Made by a program: the position numbers and the translations under genes. 64,000 nt of DNA from Streptomyces xanthochromogenes (lineage in GTDB: Bacteria > Actinomycetota > Actinomycetes > Streptomycetales > Streptomycetaceae). The DNA is taken from NCBI RefSeq assembly GCF_014650455.1, contig NZ_BMUZ01000003.1, positions 124,001-188,000 of the forward strand, read 5' to 3'. The notes under the pieces are model-generated. The model was not told the origin of the DNA, did no database searches, and was given only the letters and a program-made list of their open reading frames with translations. Of the stretch, positions 29,730 through 38,700 are shown piece by piece (position 1 is the stretch's first letter; every line of letters begins with the position of its first letter).

Positions 29730-30122
29730 TACGCCCTGGGACCGACCAGGCGTCGTCCCCACCCCGCCAACTGGGCCGCGCTGATCCAAGCGGCGTAGGC
29801 CTGCCGGCTGAGTGCCACTGCCGGCATTCCCCCGCAGCGAAAGAGAGCCTCACGCACAGCCGGCCGCGCGTTGCTCAAGCCGTGCAGCGTCCGCGCCGGA
29901 GATCGGAGCACGGTAGCTGACGCCGGCTGTCCCGACAGCGGGCTCGGCAAGCCACACCCCTATCAACCGGGCAAGGAACTTGCAGCGCACCGGGCCGCGC
30001 CAACCCTCACGGGCAGGTCGAGGAAGGGACGCCACCACACCATGATCGGGGTCGCCCACCTGCACAACCTCAGCCTCGCCGGATAGTGCGACCCGTAGAC
30101 CCGCCGACAAGACCTCCGCCAC
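29730..30122 (-). pseudogene. Decayed unknown gene (frameshifted remnant)
   Basis: On the minus strand, residues from about 30122 read MAEVLSAGLRVALSGEAEVV and continue in protein-like fashion (AREGWRGPVRCKFLARLIGV) until about 29890. Sense then seems to continue in another frame (NARPAVREALF...QAYAAWISAAQ) to a stop at 29729-29731. Amphipathic composition across the two frames suggests one ancestral reading frame broken by an indel. I do not recognise the family. Confidence 0.35.
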
Positions 30123-30934
30123 GAAGGCGCCTTTGTGAGGGCTGCTGACGGGCCGGCTTGGGCCGAGGCTTCAGCGGCCCGGACGGTGGGTTTTCCTGCC
30201 CCCGTAGATCCGTCACACCTATGCACCACCAAGACCGGACCCGACTCCTGCGGCACCGCCTGCACTGTATTCGGGCGTCGATGGCCGGGGCGTTGGGCCA
30301 CTACTCCACCGGCCGCGGCCGAGGCACCCGCCTGGGCTTCCACCTCAAGCCCCGCCAGTTACGACACCACCGGGTCCGTCGAAGTCCTCAAAGCAAACGA
30401 GGGTGTTCTGGTGTTCTACCGCGGCGAGAAGGTGGACCTGAGCTGGGACGGTCTGTCTGTCTGCCCACTGGAGCCGCGCGACACGAGCGTGGGCCGCCGG
30501 ACAGAACGGGCTCACACGCGAGCCGTGAACACGCCAACCTCGCCGGCAACCACCTCGCCGATCAAGCCGACCCCACCGAACGCACCATCCACTACATCGA
30601 CACCGACCCCCAACTCCCCTGATCATTCCTCACCCACACCAGTCCGACTCCACCCACCACCCCCACCGAACTAAGGATGCTCACCGGAACGATTCGATTG
30701 AAATCATGGCCTTGCTGTGTTCTGACAGGATGAAGAGGTCTAGGCGAGCGATTCTGCGCCGTCAACGTGCTCGTCTGGCACTCCTCGCCAGCACTACTCT
30801 CATGTCTACTCAGCTCGTCAGGCAATAGGCGTAGGCTACCACTTCGGTTTTCGCAAACCTACGAAAACGGTCACTCGCGCTGGCTAGTCTTCGCGAACAT
30901 CCCCAAGTCTCAATTGCACGCAACGGAGGCAGCA

Positions 30935-31111
30935 ATGCAAGAAAATTGGATCGACCCGAGTAGCCACTGGAAGGCCTCGGGACAACTCCAAGCGGACGGC
31001 AGCTTGACCAGCGCCACCGTCATCGACAGGGACGGGACCACCAGGGATCGCGACGCCACGTTCTCCTCAAAGAGTGATTTCATCTCCTGGGTCAGGCGAC
31101 ACACAAACTAG
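30935..31111 (+). CDS. Small hypothetical protein (58 aa)
   Basis: ATG 30935 is preceded by a strong ribosome site GGAGG at 30925-30929 with a 5-nt gap. That is why I prefer it to the longer open frame beginning at 30767. The product starts MQENWIDPSSHWKASG, is soluble and charged, and contains a segment like a short beta-hairpin repeat (LTSATVIDRDGTTRDRDATF). No family is recognised. It is isolated, followed at once by a transposase remnant. It could be an orphan of a mobile element or an antitoxin-sized protein, but nothing shows that directly. Confidence 0.5.
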   Translation: MQENWIDPSSHWKASGQLQADGSLTSATVIDRDGTTRDRDATFSSKSDFISWVRRHTN

Positions 31112-31157
31112 TGAGCACGCGCATGGTTGGCGTTGGCGCGTCGACAGCATGACCGTC

Positions 31158-31510
31158 AACCATGGCTTGTGTGGTGGGGATCCGGGCACGTGCAGCAATC
31201 ATCCGAAGCCAGGAGACCATAGGGCTGACGCCCGAAGAGTGATTGCTGAACTCGTCGCCAGGATTGGCCCGTTGTGGCATGAGCGGCACCAGACAGCGCT
31301 TGAGCCACAACCCCGTCGCCGGGCAGTGGGCCAGCACCAAACGCAAGCTCGTCCACCTACTGTCCGCCACCTGTGTCAGCCCGACACGGCGCCACGCACG
31401 ATGAACTGACCTGCTGATTCGCTGTCGATCGCCGCACCATCACGCGTGCGATCGGTGACGTGCGGCCCCTGTTCGCCGAGCGGGGGCTGCACCATCGCAC
31501 CCTGAATCCG
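31158..31510 (+). pseudogene. IS5-type transposase remnant (N-terminal part, frameshifted)
   Basis: Successive frames encode pieces of the HTH region of streptomycete IS5-type DDE transposases: IGLTPEE, then IAELVARIGPLWHERH...PRRRAVG, then KRKLVHLLSATCV, then DELTC-stop-FAVDRRTITRAIGD and VRPLFAERGL. At least two frame changes and an in-frame TGA (where a Trp codon is expected) break it. The catalytic DDE part is missing. It marks an old insertion next to the NRPS cluster. Confidence 0.7.
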
Positions 31511-31513
31511 CCT

Positions 31514-31800
31514 TCACACGCTGCCGAGGGCATCGGCCATCCAGGTGCCGACGGAAAGGCCGCCATCACCACAGCAGACGAAATACGGCGCGAGTAGCAG
31601 GCCACGCCTTCGCGGGAATCCGGCGCCGAGGGTGAGGCTCCCCGAGACGGCGTACACCACCCTGCCAAGGGCGAGGCACAACTCGAAGCACTGTCCCCGG
31701 GTGGCCCGTTCACGGAGTACCGACACCGCGATGAGCGAGGCGACCAGGGAGTACAGGATGACAACGAGAGCGAAGAGACCGGGGGGACACCGCGCTCCAT
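31514..31800 (-). pseudogene. Fragment of a small membrane protein
   Basis: The minus strand carries a protein-like frame with a hydrophobic helix (FALVVILYSLVASLIAVSVL) followed by a second hydrophobic part (YAVSGSLTLGAGF...GTWMADALGSV) and a stop at 31514. No plausible start codon lies ahead of the first helix, because an in-frame TGA precedes it closely. It looks like the 3' end of a two-helix membrane protein of unknown function. An alternative is a short gene starting at a GTG near 31726, which would lose the first helix. Confidence 0.35.
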
Positions 31801-32394
31801 ACCCACGTAGATACTGGAGAACTGCACCCTTTGCACGAACACGTCAGCCACTTACTTGTGGAGCAACTTGCTTCCTCTGGACACATTTTGACGGCAAATC
31901 AGGTCAGGTACCAACAGTGCCCCGCCCGTCACGGCGAACCGCAGCACGGCGAAGGTGTACGGGGAGGCCTGGTGCAGGCCGAGCTTTCCGGAACTCCGGG
32001 CGGGACACTGCTCCCTGTGGCCTGCCGGTTACCCCGACAGCTTCTGCAACGACGGCGACATCCCGGCGCGGTGTGTGGCCGTGCACCGGAACAAAAGCGC
32101 TCCTTGGCATCCCAATTGAATGAGCACGGAGAATGACACGTTGTAGCACCCGACGTTCACTCTGCGTCGAAGGCGTCTCACACTTTCAGCAGCATCCTGG
32201 CCCTCGCCGTCGTCCCAGGCGCGCCGGGAGCTCGCTCGGCATAGGTGATTTGGTTTCTTGCTCGCGGCGACCGATGACTTCGTACACGATCCACAGTCAT
32301 AGACCATGATTGGTGCATCGCAGCCACGTAGGTGATCGCAGCGTGCACCAGCCTCACCTGCTGAGATCCAGACACGAGACACCGAGGAAGCAAG

Positions 32395-32967
32395 ATGCGC
32401 ACCCTGATCAGCACCGCCTTCGTATCGCTCGACGGCGTGGTGGAGGCGCCCGGAGGCGAGCCCGGTTACCGGAACTCCGGCTGGACCTTCAAGGACGTCG
32501 AATTCCTCCCCGAGGCCTTCGAGATCAAGGGCCGAGAGCAGAAGGAGGCCTCCGCGATCCTGATGGGCCGGACCAGTTACGAAGCGTTCAGCGCGGTGTG
32601 GCCCGACATGGAGGAGTTCGCCGATTATCGGCTGATGCCGAAGTACGTCGTATCCACCACGCTCGCCGAGGACGACCTGGTCTCGAACTGGGGTGAGACA
32701 ACCATCCTGCGGTCGCTCGACCAGGTCGCCGCGCTGAAGGAGACCGAGGGCGGCCCGATCATCGTCCACGGCAGCGCGTCCCTGAACCAGGCCCTCTCCG
32801 ACGCCGGCCTGATCGACCGGTACCACCTGCTCGTCTTCCCTTTGCTGCTCGGCGCGGGCAAGCGGCTCTTCAGCACCACCGACAAGGACACGCAGAAGCT
32901 GAAGCTCGTCGAGCACGAGGCCTACGCCAACGGGCTGCAGAAGAACGTCTTCGACGTGGTCCGCTGA
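32395..32967 (+). CDS. Dihydrofolate-reductase-fold (RibD C-terminal-like) reductase
   Basis: 190 residues with the layout of the RibD_C/YwjB-type reductases: N-terminal strand MRTLISTAFVSLDGVVEAPG, central MGRTSYEAF (the NADPH-binding MGRxTYE motif), then IIVHGSASLNQAL and LLVFPLLLGAGKRLF at the C-terminal nucleotide-binding side. Members are predicted NADPH-dependent reductases. The physiological substrate is unknown, and true folate activity should not be assumed. The ribosome site GAGGAA is 6 nt before ATG. It stands alone with about 1 kb of non-coding DNA upstream. Confidence 0.92.
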   Translation: MRTLISTAFVSLDGVVEAPGGEPGYRNSGWTFKDVEFLPEAFEIKGREQKEASAILMGRTSYEAFSAVWPDMEEFADYRLMPKYVVSTTLAEDDLVSNWGETTILRSLDQVAALKETEGGPIIVHGSASLNQALSDAGLIDRYHLLVFPLLLGAGKRLFSTTDKDTQKLKLVEHEAYANGLQKNVFDVVR

Positions 32968-33254
32968 CAAGGGTCCGGTCTCGTCCGGACGAGACCGACA
33001 CCCCGACGCATGGCCAACCACCTCTGCCAGTGGCGAGCCATCGGTGACGGTCACAACACATGTGGCCATGGCCGACCGTTGGCCGGCTGCAAACGAAAAC
33101 AGCAGGCCACCGGTCGATGCCGATTCCTGCATGGTCACTCTGCCGAACGATGGTTGGCCATCGAAGCCCCGGAATGGCCGTCTCTGCGGCTGACTTGGGA
33201 GCCAGGACGTGAGGCCCCGGTACCCCGTCGGCCGTGCGAGGCCCCGCCGACTAT

Positions 33255-33530
33255 TCACTGACGGAACCGGGGCGCCGTCGGCGTCCCGTGGCTCGGCGGG
33301 GCGCGCTGTGCCAGACGGCCGGCGCACCGAAGACGAGTCCGATGACGGGGCTGCACGCCGACGACGATCGCGTCTGCCTTCAGCTCCAGTGCGAGGCGGC
33401 ATGCGGGCAGCACTGTGGCGAAGAGGTAGACGTAGCAAGGGGTTGAGCCGAGTCCCAGGAACTGCTGCGCAGCGATGAACGCGATGCTGATGACGGAGTC
33501 GATCGGCCAAGAACAGAAGAGGCACTGAAG
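33255..33530 (-). pseudogene. Truncated membrane-protein fragment
   Basis: A minus-strand frame ending at 33255 contains a convincing hydrophobic stretch (PIDSVISIAFIAAQQFLGLG, then CYVYLFATVLPACRLALEL) followed by a charged tail rich in Arg. The frame continues upstream only as an antisense shadow of other coding sequence, and no start with a ribosome site is seen. I read it as the C-terminal remnant of an integral membrane protein. Function unknown. Confidence 0.35.
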
Positions 33531-33585
33531 CCGACACGATCCTGGCCCCCGTCTGCACGGTCGCGCGGTCAGCGCGGATCCCGGT

Positions 33586-34446
33586 TCAGCAGGGCAATTC
33601 AGCGGGGCAATTCCTCCAGACGAACACCTCGGTGCTCGGCTGCCGCTCGGAGAACCTGCCCGAGCGGGAAGCCCCCCGCAGTCGTCGACGCAAGTCCGCC
33701 TCGAATTCGTCACGGCGCTGGCCGAACAGGTGCGGAGCCGAAAAAGACATGGAGAACACCCCCGCGACGACCTCGTCAACCGTGCGTTCCAGCAGCTGTC
33801 CGCCAGGGACGACCCGCCTCTCGGGACCGGTGAATCCCGCCTGAGCGAGCACCGCGGCCTCACCGCCGGCTGTTCCCTGCTGCAGCACCCCCTGCCCAGC
33901 TCGGCGAACCGGTCCGAGATAGTTCCTGACCAGCTCCTCGATCGCCACATGGGGAACCGCTGGATACGCAGGATCGTCGACGGTTCGGCGCTCCGTCTTC
34001 AAGTCGGAGATGTGCACCAGCGCCCCGCCGGGCTGGAGCATGTCCCTGATGCTCGCTGCCACCAGGCCACGATCCATCCAGTGGAAGGACTGGCCAATGG
34101 TCGCGACGGTGAATGTTCCCAGTCCTGCGGGCAGATCCTCGGCGCGGGCCTGGACCCACCTCACTTTGTCAGCCCCTCCGCGCTCGGCGGCTTCGCGAGC
34201 GGCTACTGCGATCATTACCGGGTCGGGGTCCAGGCCGACGATCTCGCTGAACAAGTCCTGGAAGCTCAGGGCAAGGGTGCCAGGTCCGCATCCCACGTCG
34301 ATGAGCCGCCCTCGCCCATTGAGGTCCAGAACCTCGGCGACCACGTCCGTCAGCCCGGGGGCGTATGGCAGCCTCCCGCGCCGGTAGTAGGTGGCCGTGC
34401 CTGAGAACAACGTCTCGTCCCATTCCCAGTCGGTATCCACATCCAC
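33586..34446 (-). CDS. Class I SAM-dependent methyltransferase
   Basis: 286 residues from GTG 34446 (or GTG 34440); GAAGGG lies just upstream, and the frame further upstream loses coding character. Rossmann motif I is clear (LIDVGCGPGTLAL), followed by an acidic residue ending strand 2 (VGLDPDP), the ARAEDLP region (motif II) and SFHWMDRG (motif III area), as in the Methyltransf_11/25 group of small-molecule methyltransferases. The start of the protein (WEWDETLFSGTATYYRRGRL) is usual for streptomycete members that act on small molecules. The acceptor is unknown. It is monocistronic and divergent from the hypothetical gene at 34836. Confidence 0.9.
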   Translation of the reverse strand: MDVDTDWEWDETLFSGTATYYRRGRLPYAPGLTDVVAEVLDLNGRGRLIDVGCGPGTLALSFQDLFSEIVGLDPDPVMIAVAAREAAERGGADKVRWVQARAEDLPAGLGTFTVATIGQSFHWMDRGLVAASIRDMLQPGGALVHISDLKTERRTVDDPAYPAVPHVAIEELVRNYLGPVRRAGQGVLQQGTAGGEAAVLAQAGFTGPERRVVPGGQLLERTVDEVVAGVFSMSFSAPHLFGQRRDEFEADLRRRLRGASRSGRFSERQPSTEVFVWRNCPAELPC

Positions 34447-34835
34447 CCACCACCCTTCGCAGAGAAACGTGCAGATCCGGCGTCCGATAATTCCACGGCA
34501 CCTCCGGGGCCCGGGCAACAAACGGTGCGCCCCCACCCCACCAGATGCTTCCAGTCCTGGACGGTGGTCCTGGGCCGTTGGTCGGCTTCGGCAGAGGCGA
34601 GGGGACTCGTACGCTTCCTCGGGTGGAGCGCACGCAACCTGAGGGGTTTCGGCCCGCCCGGCTCGGCGCTCTCGGACATTCCTTGCCACGGACAGCTGGC
34701 TCGGGCACCTTCTACGCTCGACGCGCAGGTGGACCGCTTCCGGACGCTGTTGGACCGCCAGGGGCCGGGAGCCCGCCTTGCGTGCGGGTCCCCGGCCGCG
34801 TCCAGGGGGCTCCCGCACCTTGAGAGAATGGCCAG
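34447..34835. other. 389-nt divergent intergenic region
   Basis: It separates the divergent methyltransferase and hypothetical genes and should contain both promoters. I see no conserved hairpin or clear operator, and the open frames here have no coding bias. Confidence 0.5.
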
Positions 34836-35690
34836 ATGCAAGATGTCTACGGCCTCCCCGACCTGGCCGAGGTACCTCCGGCACTGCGGAGCATCCTCAC
34901 GGCGGACAAGGCCGAGAGGGCTGCGCGGGTCCTGACACCCGAGGAGGCCGCGTCGTTCGCCAACTGGGCGCGCGTTCCCGCCGAGACCGAAACGCGTTGG
35001 CTGGCCACACTGTCCGGTGACGACGGCTTCCTTGGCTTCGAGCCGCCGGCTCGCCCTGACAGCGCGTGGATTCTGCACGCCATGTACGAGAGCCCGCGAC
35101 ATCCGGCCACTCCGGCCGACGCCGAGACCGGGATCGGCACGGAAGGCGCCGACGACTGCGACGACGAAACGGACTGGGCTGCACATCCCGGTCCTGAGTG
35201 GCAGCGGGTGCGCTGGTCCGAGCTGGCCGAACGCAGCGGCGACGCGATCGTCGAGGAAGGCTCCTATCCCGACCGGTACCAACTGCGGTCATGGCGCTCC
35301 CGCTCCAAGGACCACAGCCAGCGGGACGACATCCTATGGTCGAACGAAGGCAGCCTCGACCGGGAAACCTGGGACCGGCTGATCGACCTCCTCATTGAGC
35401 ACAGTCCGGACGGCCCGGACACCCATTGCATGGTCCACTTCTGCAGAAACATGTTCTACTACTTCGTCCCCACGGTGCTCACCGGCCGACTGGGCGACGC
35501 CTACAGCCTCTACCACCATCCCGACCTGATGGCATACAGCCCCTCCAACATCTGGCCCGCTGACCGGACTTGGGTCGCCTTCACGCACTTCGACCTCCAC
35601 GGCACCAAGGTCGCAGGCCCCACCCCGTTGATCGATGCCCTCCTCAACGCCCCCGGCCTCGAAGCCCTCCGTCTCCCCTGGAAACCCTGA
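34836..35690 (+). CDS. Hypothetical protein (284 aa)
   Basis: ATG 34836 begins MQDVYGLPDLAEVPPALRSI. The product is acidic and soluble, has no signal peptide or membrane helix, and is rich in Trp and aromatic residues in the second half (CMVHFCRNMFYYF, YSLYHHPDLMAYSP). An acidic linker (DDCDDETDW) sits near residue 110. Codon bias is typical of the genome, so it is a real gene. I do not recognise the family. Stand-alone proteins of this kind in Streptomyces are often immunity-like or contact-system relics, but that is only context. Confidence 0.8.
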   Translation: MQDVYGLPDLAEVPPALRSILTADKAERAARVLTPEEAASFANWARVPAETETRWLATLSGDDGFLGFEPPARPDSAWILHAMYESPRHPATPADAETGIGTEGADDCDDETDWAAHPGPEWQRVRWSELAERSGDAIVEEGSYPDRYQLRSWRSRSKDHSQRDDILWSNEGSLDRETWDRLIDLLIEHSPDGPDTHCMVHFCRNMFYYFVPTVLTGRLGDAYSLYHHPDLMAYSPSNIWPADRTWVAFTHFDLHGTKVAGPTPLIDALLNAPGLEALRLPWKP

Positions 35691-35891
35691 CCTCTCCCGG
35701 TCACGGACCTCTCCATGGCCCAGCGCGCCCGGCAGATGCCGGGCTATTGCGGCGCCGCGGTCCCGATGGCCCGTCAGGAGCATTGCAGGCCGGGCTGCTT
35801 GCCGCCTGACGGGTGGTCCGTCACAGTGAGAATGGACGTACAGCCAGCGCATGACGTGCAGCCAGCGCAAGCAGGCCGAGGAGGTCTCGTG

Positions 35892-36269
35892 ATGTACACG
35901 CGCCAGCCGGTGTCAAAGCGCCGACGATTGGCAACGGTCTCGGCCTCTCTCGCCGCAGCCTGCGCCCTGGGTGTGGTGACCGCAGTACCGGCCAGTGCCG
36001 AGGTCAAGTCCACCTGTGGCACCTACATCTGCGTGGCCACCGCCTACCAGGGTCGCGACTACGTTCAGGACATCACCGTCACGACCCGTGAGGGACTGCC
36101 GGGAACGCTGCGCGCCTTCGTGGGCGATTACCGGGGCAGCAAGGCCGGGGTGTCCCAGTATCGGTTCGTCGTCAACCGTGAGTTCAGGGCGTATCCGAAG
36201 TTGGCCGTCTGCGGTGGTCTGGACCGTAGTGGCAGGTTCATCGAGAACCACTGCGTACTGATCCCCTGA
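35892..36269 (+). CDS. Small secreted protein with Sec signal peptide
   Basis: 125 residues from ATG 35892 (GTG 35889 is also possible), with GAGG about 8 nt upstream. A basic n-region (SKRRR) is followed by a hydrophobic core and an ASA cleavage site at about residue 36. The mature part of about 90 residues contains Cys residues suited to disulfides (STCGTYIC, LAVCGG, NHCVL) and predicted beta strands. This pattern fits streptomycete extracellular small beta proteins of unknown role. No enzymatic motif is seen. Confidence 0.85.
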   Translation: MYTRQPVSKRRRLATVSASLAAACALGVVTAVPASAEVKSTCGTYICVATAYQGRDYVQDITVTTREGLPGTLRAFVGDYRGSKAGVSQYRFVVNREFRAYPKLAVCGGLDRSGRFIENHCVLIP

Positions 36270-36299
36270 CGAGGTCCGGGGCGTTCACGCCGCGAAACC

Positions 36300-36919
36300 T
36301 CACCACGAGCCCCTCGGGCAGCCGGGGTCCACACGTCGGCCTCGGCCCACTCCGCCAGGCGGCACCAGCAGATCAGGCCGGAGCCGAATCCGCGTTCCTG
36401 TGACACGTATTCCGGGCGCCTCGACGATGGACAGGATGTCCCGGACCATCAGCCGGTCCGGATGCCGCTTGCGTCCCGAACGCCTGCTCCCACGCTCAGC
36501 TGGGGGAAGCGGTGGCCCGATCACCGCACAGAGTTCGTCAGGACTTCCCAAGGCGTCGAGATCAGCTCCCCTCATGATCGAGTTGCGCTCGATCCATGGG
36601 TACGGCAATGGCAAGTCGCAGCCACCCGGCATGCCGACTCCGCTCACGAGAACGACGTGGCCGTATTCACGCACGGTCACGGCCTCCGCGTACGCCTCCG
36701 AGCCGGGTGGCCCGGGCGGCAGACCGATCACCGTGTCTACCCGGCCGTCGCCCGCCGCGGACATCGCCGCGCGGTCACCCGCCTCGTCGCCGGTCGGCGG
36801 GACCGGGCCTGCCGGTCGGCGCGAACCACCGATGCCCCGAGATCACTGGCCGCGCACCGCCGTACCGCACCCCGCCCCGGTCGCGGCCTCCCGAGCCGCA
36901 TGCCAGCGTGGTAGGGCAA
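36300..36919 (-). pseudogene. Zinc-type alcohol dehydrogenase remnant, frameshifted
   Basis: The minus strand shows a Rossmann-like piece (AASDLGASVV) in one frame from 36919. Another frame then has VDTVIGLPPGPPGSEAYAEA, VREYGHVVLVSGVGMPGG and LPLPYPWIERNSIMRGADLD, which is the C-terminal half of medium-chain dehydrogenases. Frame changes occur at least near 36760 and after 36480. The N-terminal catalytic zinc domain is absent, so it is a 3' wreck. Confidence 0.6.
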
Positions 36920-36939
36920 ACGGAGCAGAGCGGAGGACC

Positions 36940-38577
36940 ATGTCCGTACACAGGAATGACCACCGTCGCACCATGACGACCGTTGCCGTCACGGCCCTTT
37001 TCCTCGCCGGTTCCGGGACAGCTTCCGCAGTGGTGCCCACGGCCCCCGAACGGCCCGCGGCGACGACGGCCACCGGCCCGCCGTCCGTGGTGCCCTCCGT
37101 CCGCACGTTCAAGGCCTCTTCCGGCCCGGGGTGGCGCCCGGCGCCCGGCTCACGCGTGGTGATCGACGGGAAGAGTCCCGGTCTGGCGGACGAGGGCGAG
37201 CTCCTGGCGCGGGAGCTGGGCCTGGCGTACGGGAAGACCGCCGCTCCGGGGCGCGGGGACATACGCCTCGCGCTGTCCGGGTCCGCATCCGGCCCGGCCG
37301 AGTCGTACGGGATCACCGTGAGTGGTGGCCGGGTGGACGTCACCGGTCGGGACGAGGCGGGCGTCTTCTACGGCACCCGTACCGTCAAGCAGGCCGTGCG
37401 CACCACGGGAGCACTGGCCGAGGGCACGGTCACGGACGGTCCGGCCAAGCCTCAGCGGGGCCTGAACCTCGACATCGCCCGCAAGTACTTCACCCCGGGG
37501 TGGATCGAGGCACGGCTGCGCGAGATGGCCGACCTCAAGCTCAACCAGCTGGTCCTGCACATCTCCGACGACCAGGGGTTCGGGATCGAGATCAAGAACC
37601 CCCGGTACGCCAAGAGCGTCTCGACGGCCCGCCTGAGCCAGGCGCAACTGGCCGGGATCGTCAAGCTGGCCGAGTCCCTCCACATCACGGTGGTGCCCGA
37701 GATCGATTCCCCCGGCCATCTGGGAGCGGTGCTCAAGTCCTTCCCGGATCTGCGGCTCAAGGACGTCAACGGCCAGATAGTGCAGGGTGCGATCGACATC
37801 TCCCAAGCCGGCGCCGGCCCGGTGATCGACGCGCTGAACAAGGAATTCCTGCCCCTGTTCCCCGGTGGTGCCTGGCATCTGGGCGGCGACGAGTATCAGG
37901 CCCTCACCCGGCGGAACCCGGAGGCATCGTTCCCCAACCTCGCGGCCGCGGCCCACAGACTGTACGGACCGGGTGGCACGGTCAAGGACCTCGCCACCCG
38001 CTGGCTCGACGACCGGGCACGGGCACTGGCCCCTTCCAAGAAGCAGCTCAAGGCGTGGAACGACGGCTTCTACACCGGTGGCATCGCCAAGGCCGACGCG
38101 GCCATCGAGGCCGAGTACTGGACCGGCAAGGAGATCGGTGCCCGGCTCCCCGAGGGATACCTCGCCGAAGGACGCAAGGTGGTCAACCTCAACGACGCGT
38201 ATCTGTATTACGTCCTGGGCCAGCCCAACGACTTCACGTATCCGACCGGCCAGGCGATCTATCAGGAGTGGACCCCCGCCGTGCTGCGAGGCAGTCGGCC
38301 CGTCCCCGACGCCGCCCGCTACCAGGACTCCATCCTGGGCGCCCGTCTGGCCGTCTGGTGCGACAGGCCCGGAGCGCAGAGCGAGGAGCAGGTCGCGAGC
38401 GGGATCAGGATGCCGCTGGCCGCTCTGTCGCAGAAGGTGTGGAACGCGGGGCAGCCCACCCGGTCCTGGAGCGATTTTCAACAGCTAGTGGGGCGGGCCG
38501 ATCCGGGCGGCGGCCCCGCGCGGGCCGGCGCGACCCCTCCTGCCAGTGGCGCCTCCGCATCGGGCAGCGCTCACTGA
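36940..38577 (+). CDS. Secreted beta-N-acetylhexosaminidase (GH20)
   Basis: 545 residues from ATG 36940, preceded by CGGAGGACC. The leader has HRR, a hydrophobic run and ASA at about residue 33. An N-terminal GH20b-type domain is followed by the TIM barrel starting at RGLNLDIARKYF. The catalytic Asp-Glu pair is in HLGGDEY (about 317/318), with supporting EIDSPGH and the LHISDDQGFGIE segment. By family it removes terminal GlcNAc/GalNAc by substrate-assisted catalysis, acting outside the cell on chitin oligomers or peptidoglycan fragments. A Ser/Ala/Gly-rich C-terminal tail has no recognised binding module. The gene is convergent with the photolyase gene. Confidence 0.95.
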   Translation: MSVHRNDHRRTMTTVAVTALFLAGSGTASAVVPTAPERPAATTATGPPSVVPSVRTFKASSGPGWRPAPGSRVVIDGKSPGLADEGELLARELGLAYGKTAAPGRGDIRLALSGSASGPAESYGITVSGGRVDVTGRDEAGVFYGTRTVKQAVRTTGALAEGTVTDGPAKPQRGLNLDIARKYFTPGWIEARLREMADLKLNQLVLHISDDQGFGIEIKNPRYAKSVSTARLSQAQLAGIVKLAESLHITVVPEIDSPGHLGAVLKSFPDLRLKDVNGQIVQGAIDISQAGAGPVIDALNKEFLPLFPGGAWHLGGDEYQALTRRNPEASFPNLAAAAHRLYGPGGTVKDLATRWLDDRARALAPSKKQLKAWNDGFYTGGIAKADAAIEAEYWTGKEIGARLPEGYLAEGRKVVNLNDAYLYYVLGQPNDFTYPTGQAIYQEWTPAVLRGSRPVPDAARYQDSILGARLAVWCDRPGAQSEEQVASGIRMPLAALSQKVWNAGQPTRSWSDFQQLVGRADPGGGPARAGATPPASGASASGSAH

Positions 38578-38700
38578 GCAGTCCACGGGCGCAGTGGTCT
38601 GATCCCCGCCGCGCCCGTGCGACTCGTGGCCTCGCCCGGGCGGATTCCGTCGGCCTCCACGCACCTCGGATGTCGAGGGGAGCATCCCGCCCGGTGTCCC

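Larger units (their letters stand above)
28237..30934. other. 2.7-kb stretch without a convincing gene upstream of the NRPS operon
   Basis: Base composition is less G+C-rich and codon bias is absent in the open frames, so I annotate none as genes. It should hold the promoter of the P450-led operon. Visible structure: an inverted repeat CGTGA-N2-TCACG at 28812-28823, an 18-bp imperfect palindrome at 28952-28969, a small hairpin plus T-run at 29054-29080, and protein-like but out-of-frame segments on the minus strand at 29730-30122 and on the plus strand around 30380-30620, which look like decayed genes. No cluster regulator is intact here. Confidence 0.6.

Noticed and set aside
34447..34884. 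Upstream extension of the methyltransferase
   Set aside because: Low-complexity Arg/Pro composition overlapping the start of the next gene; the family begins at the chosen GTG.
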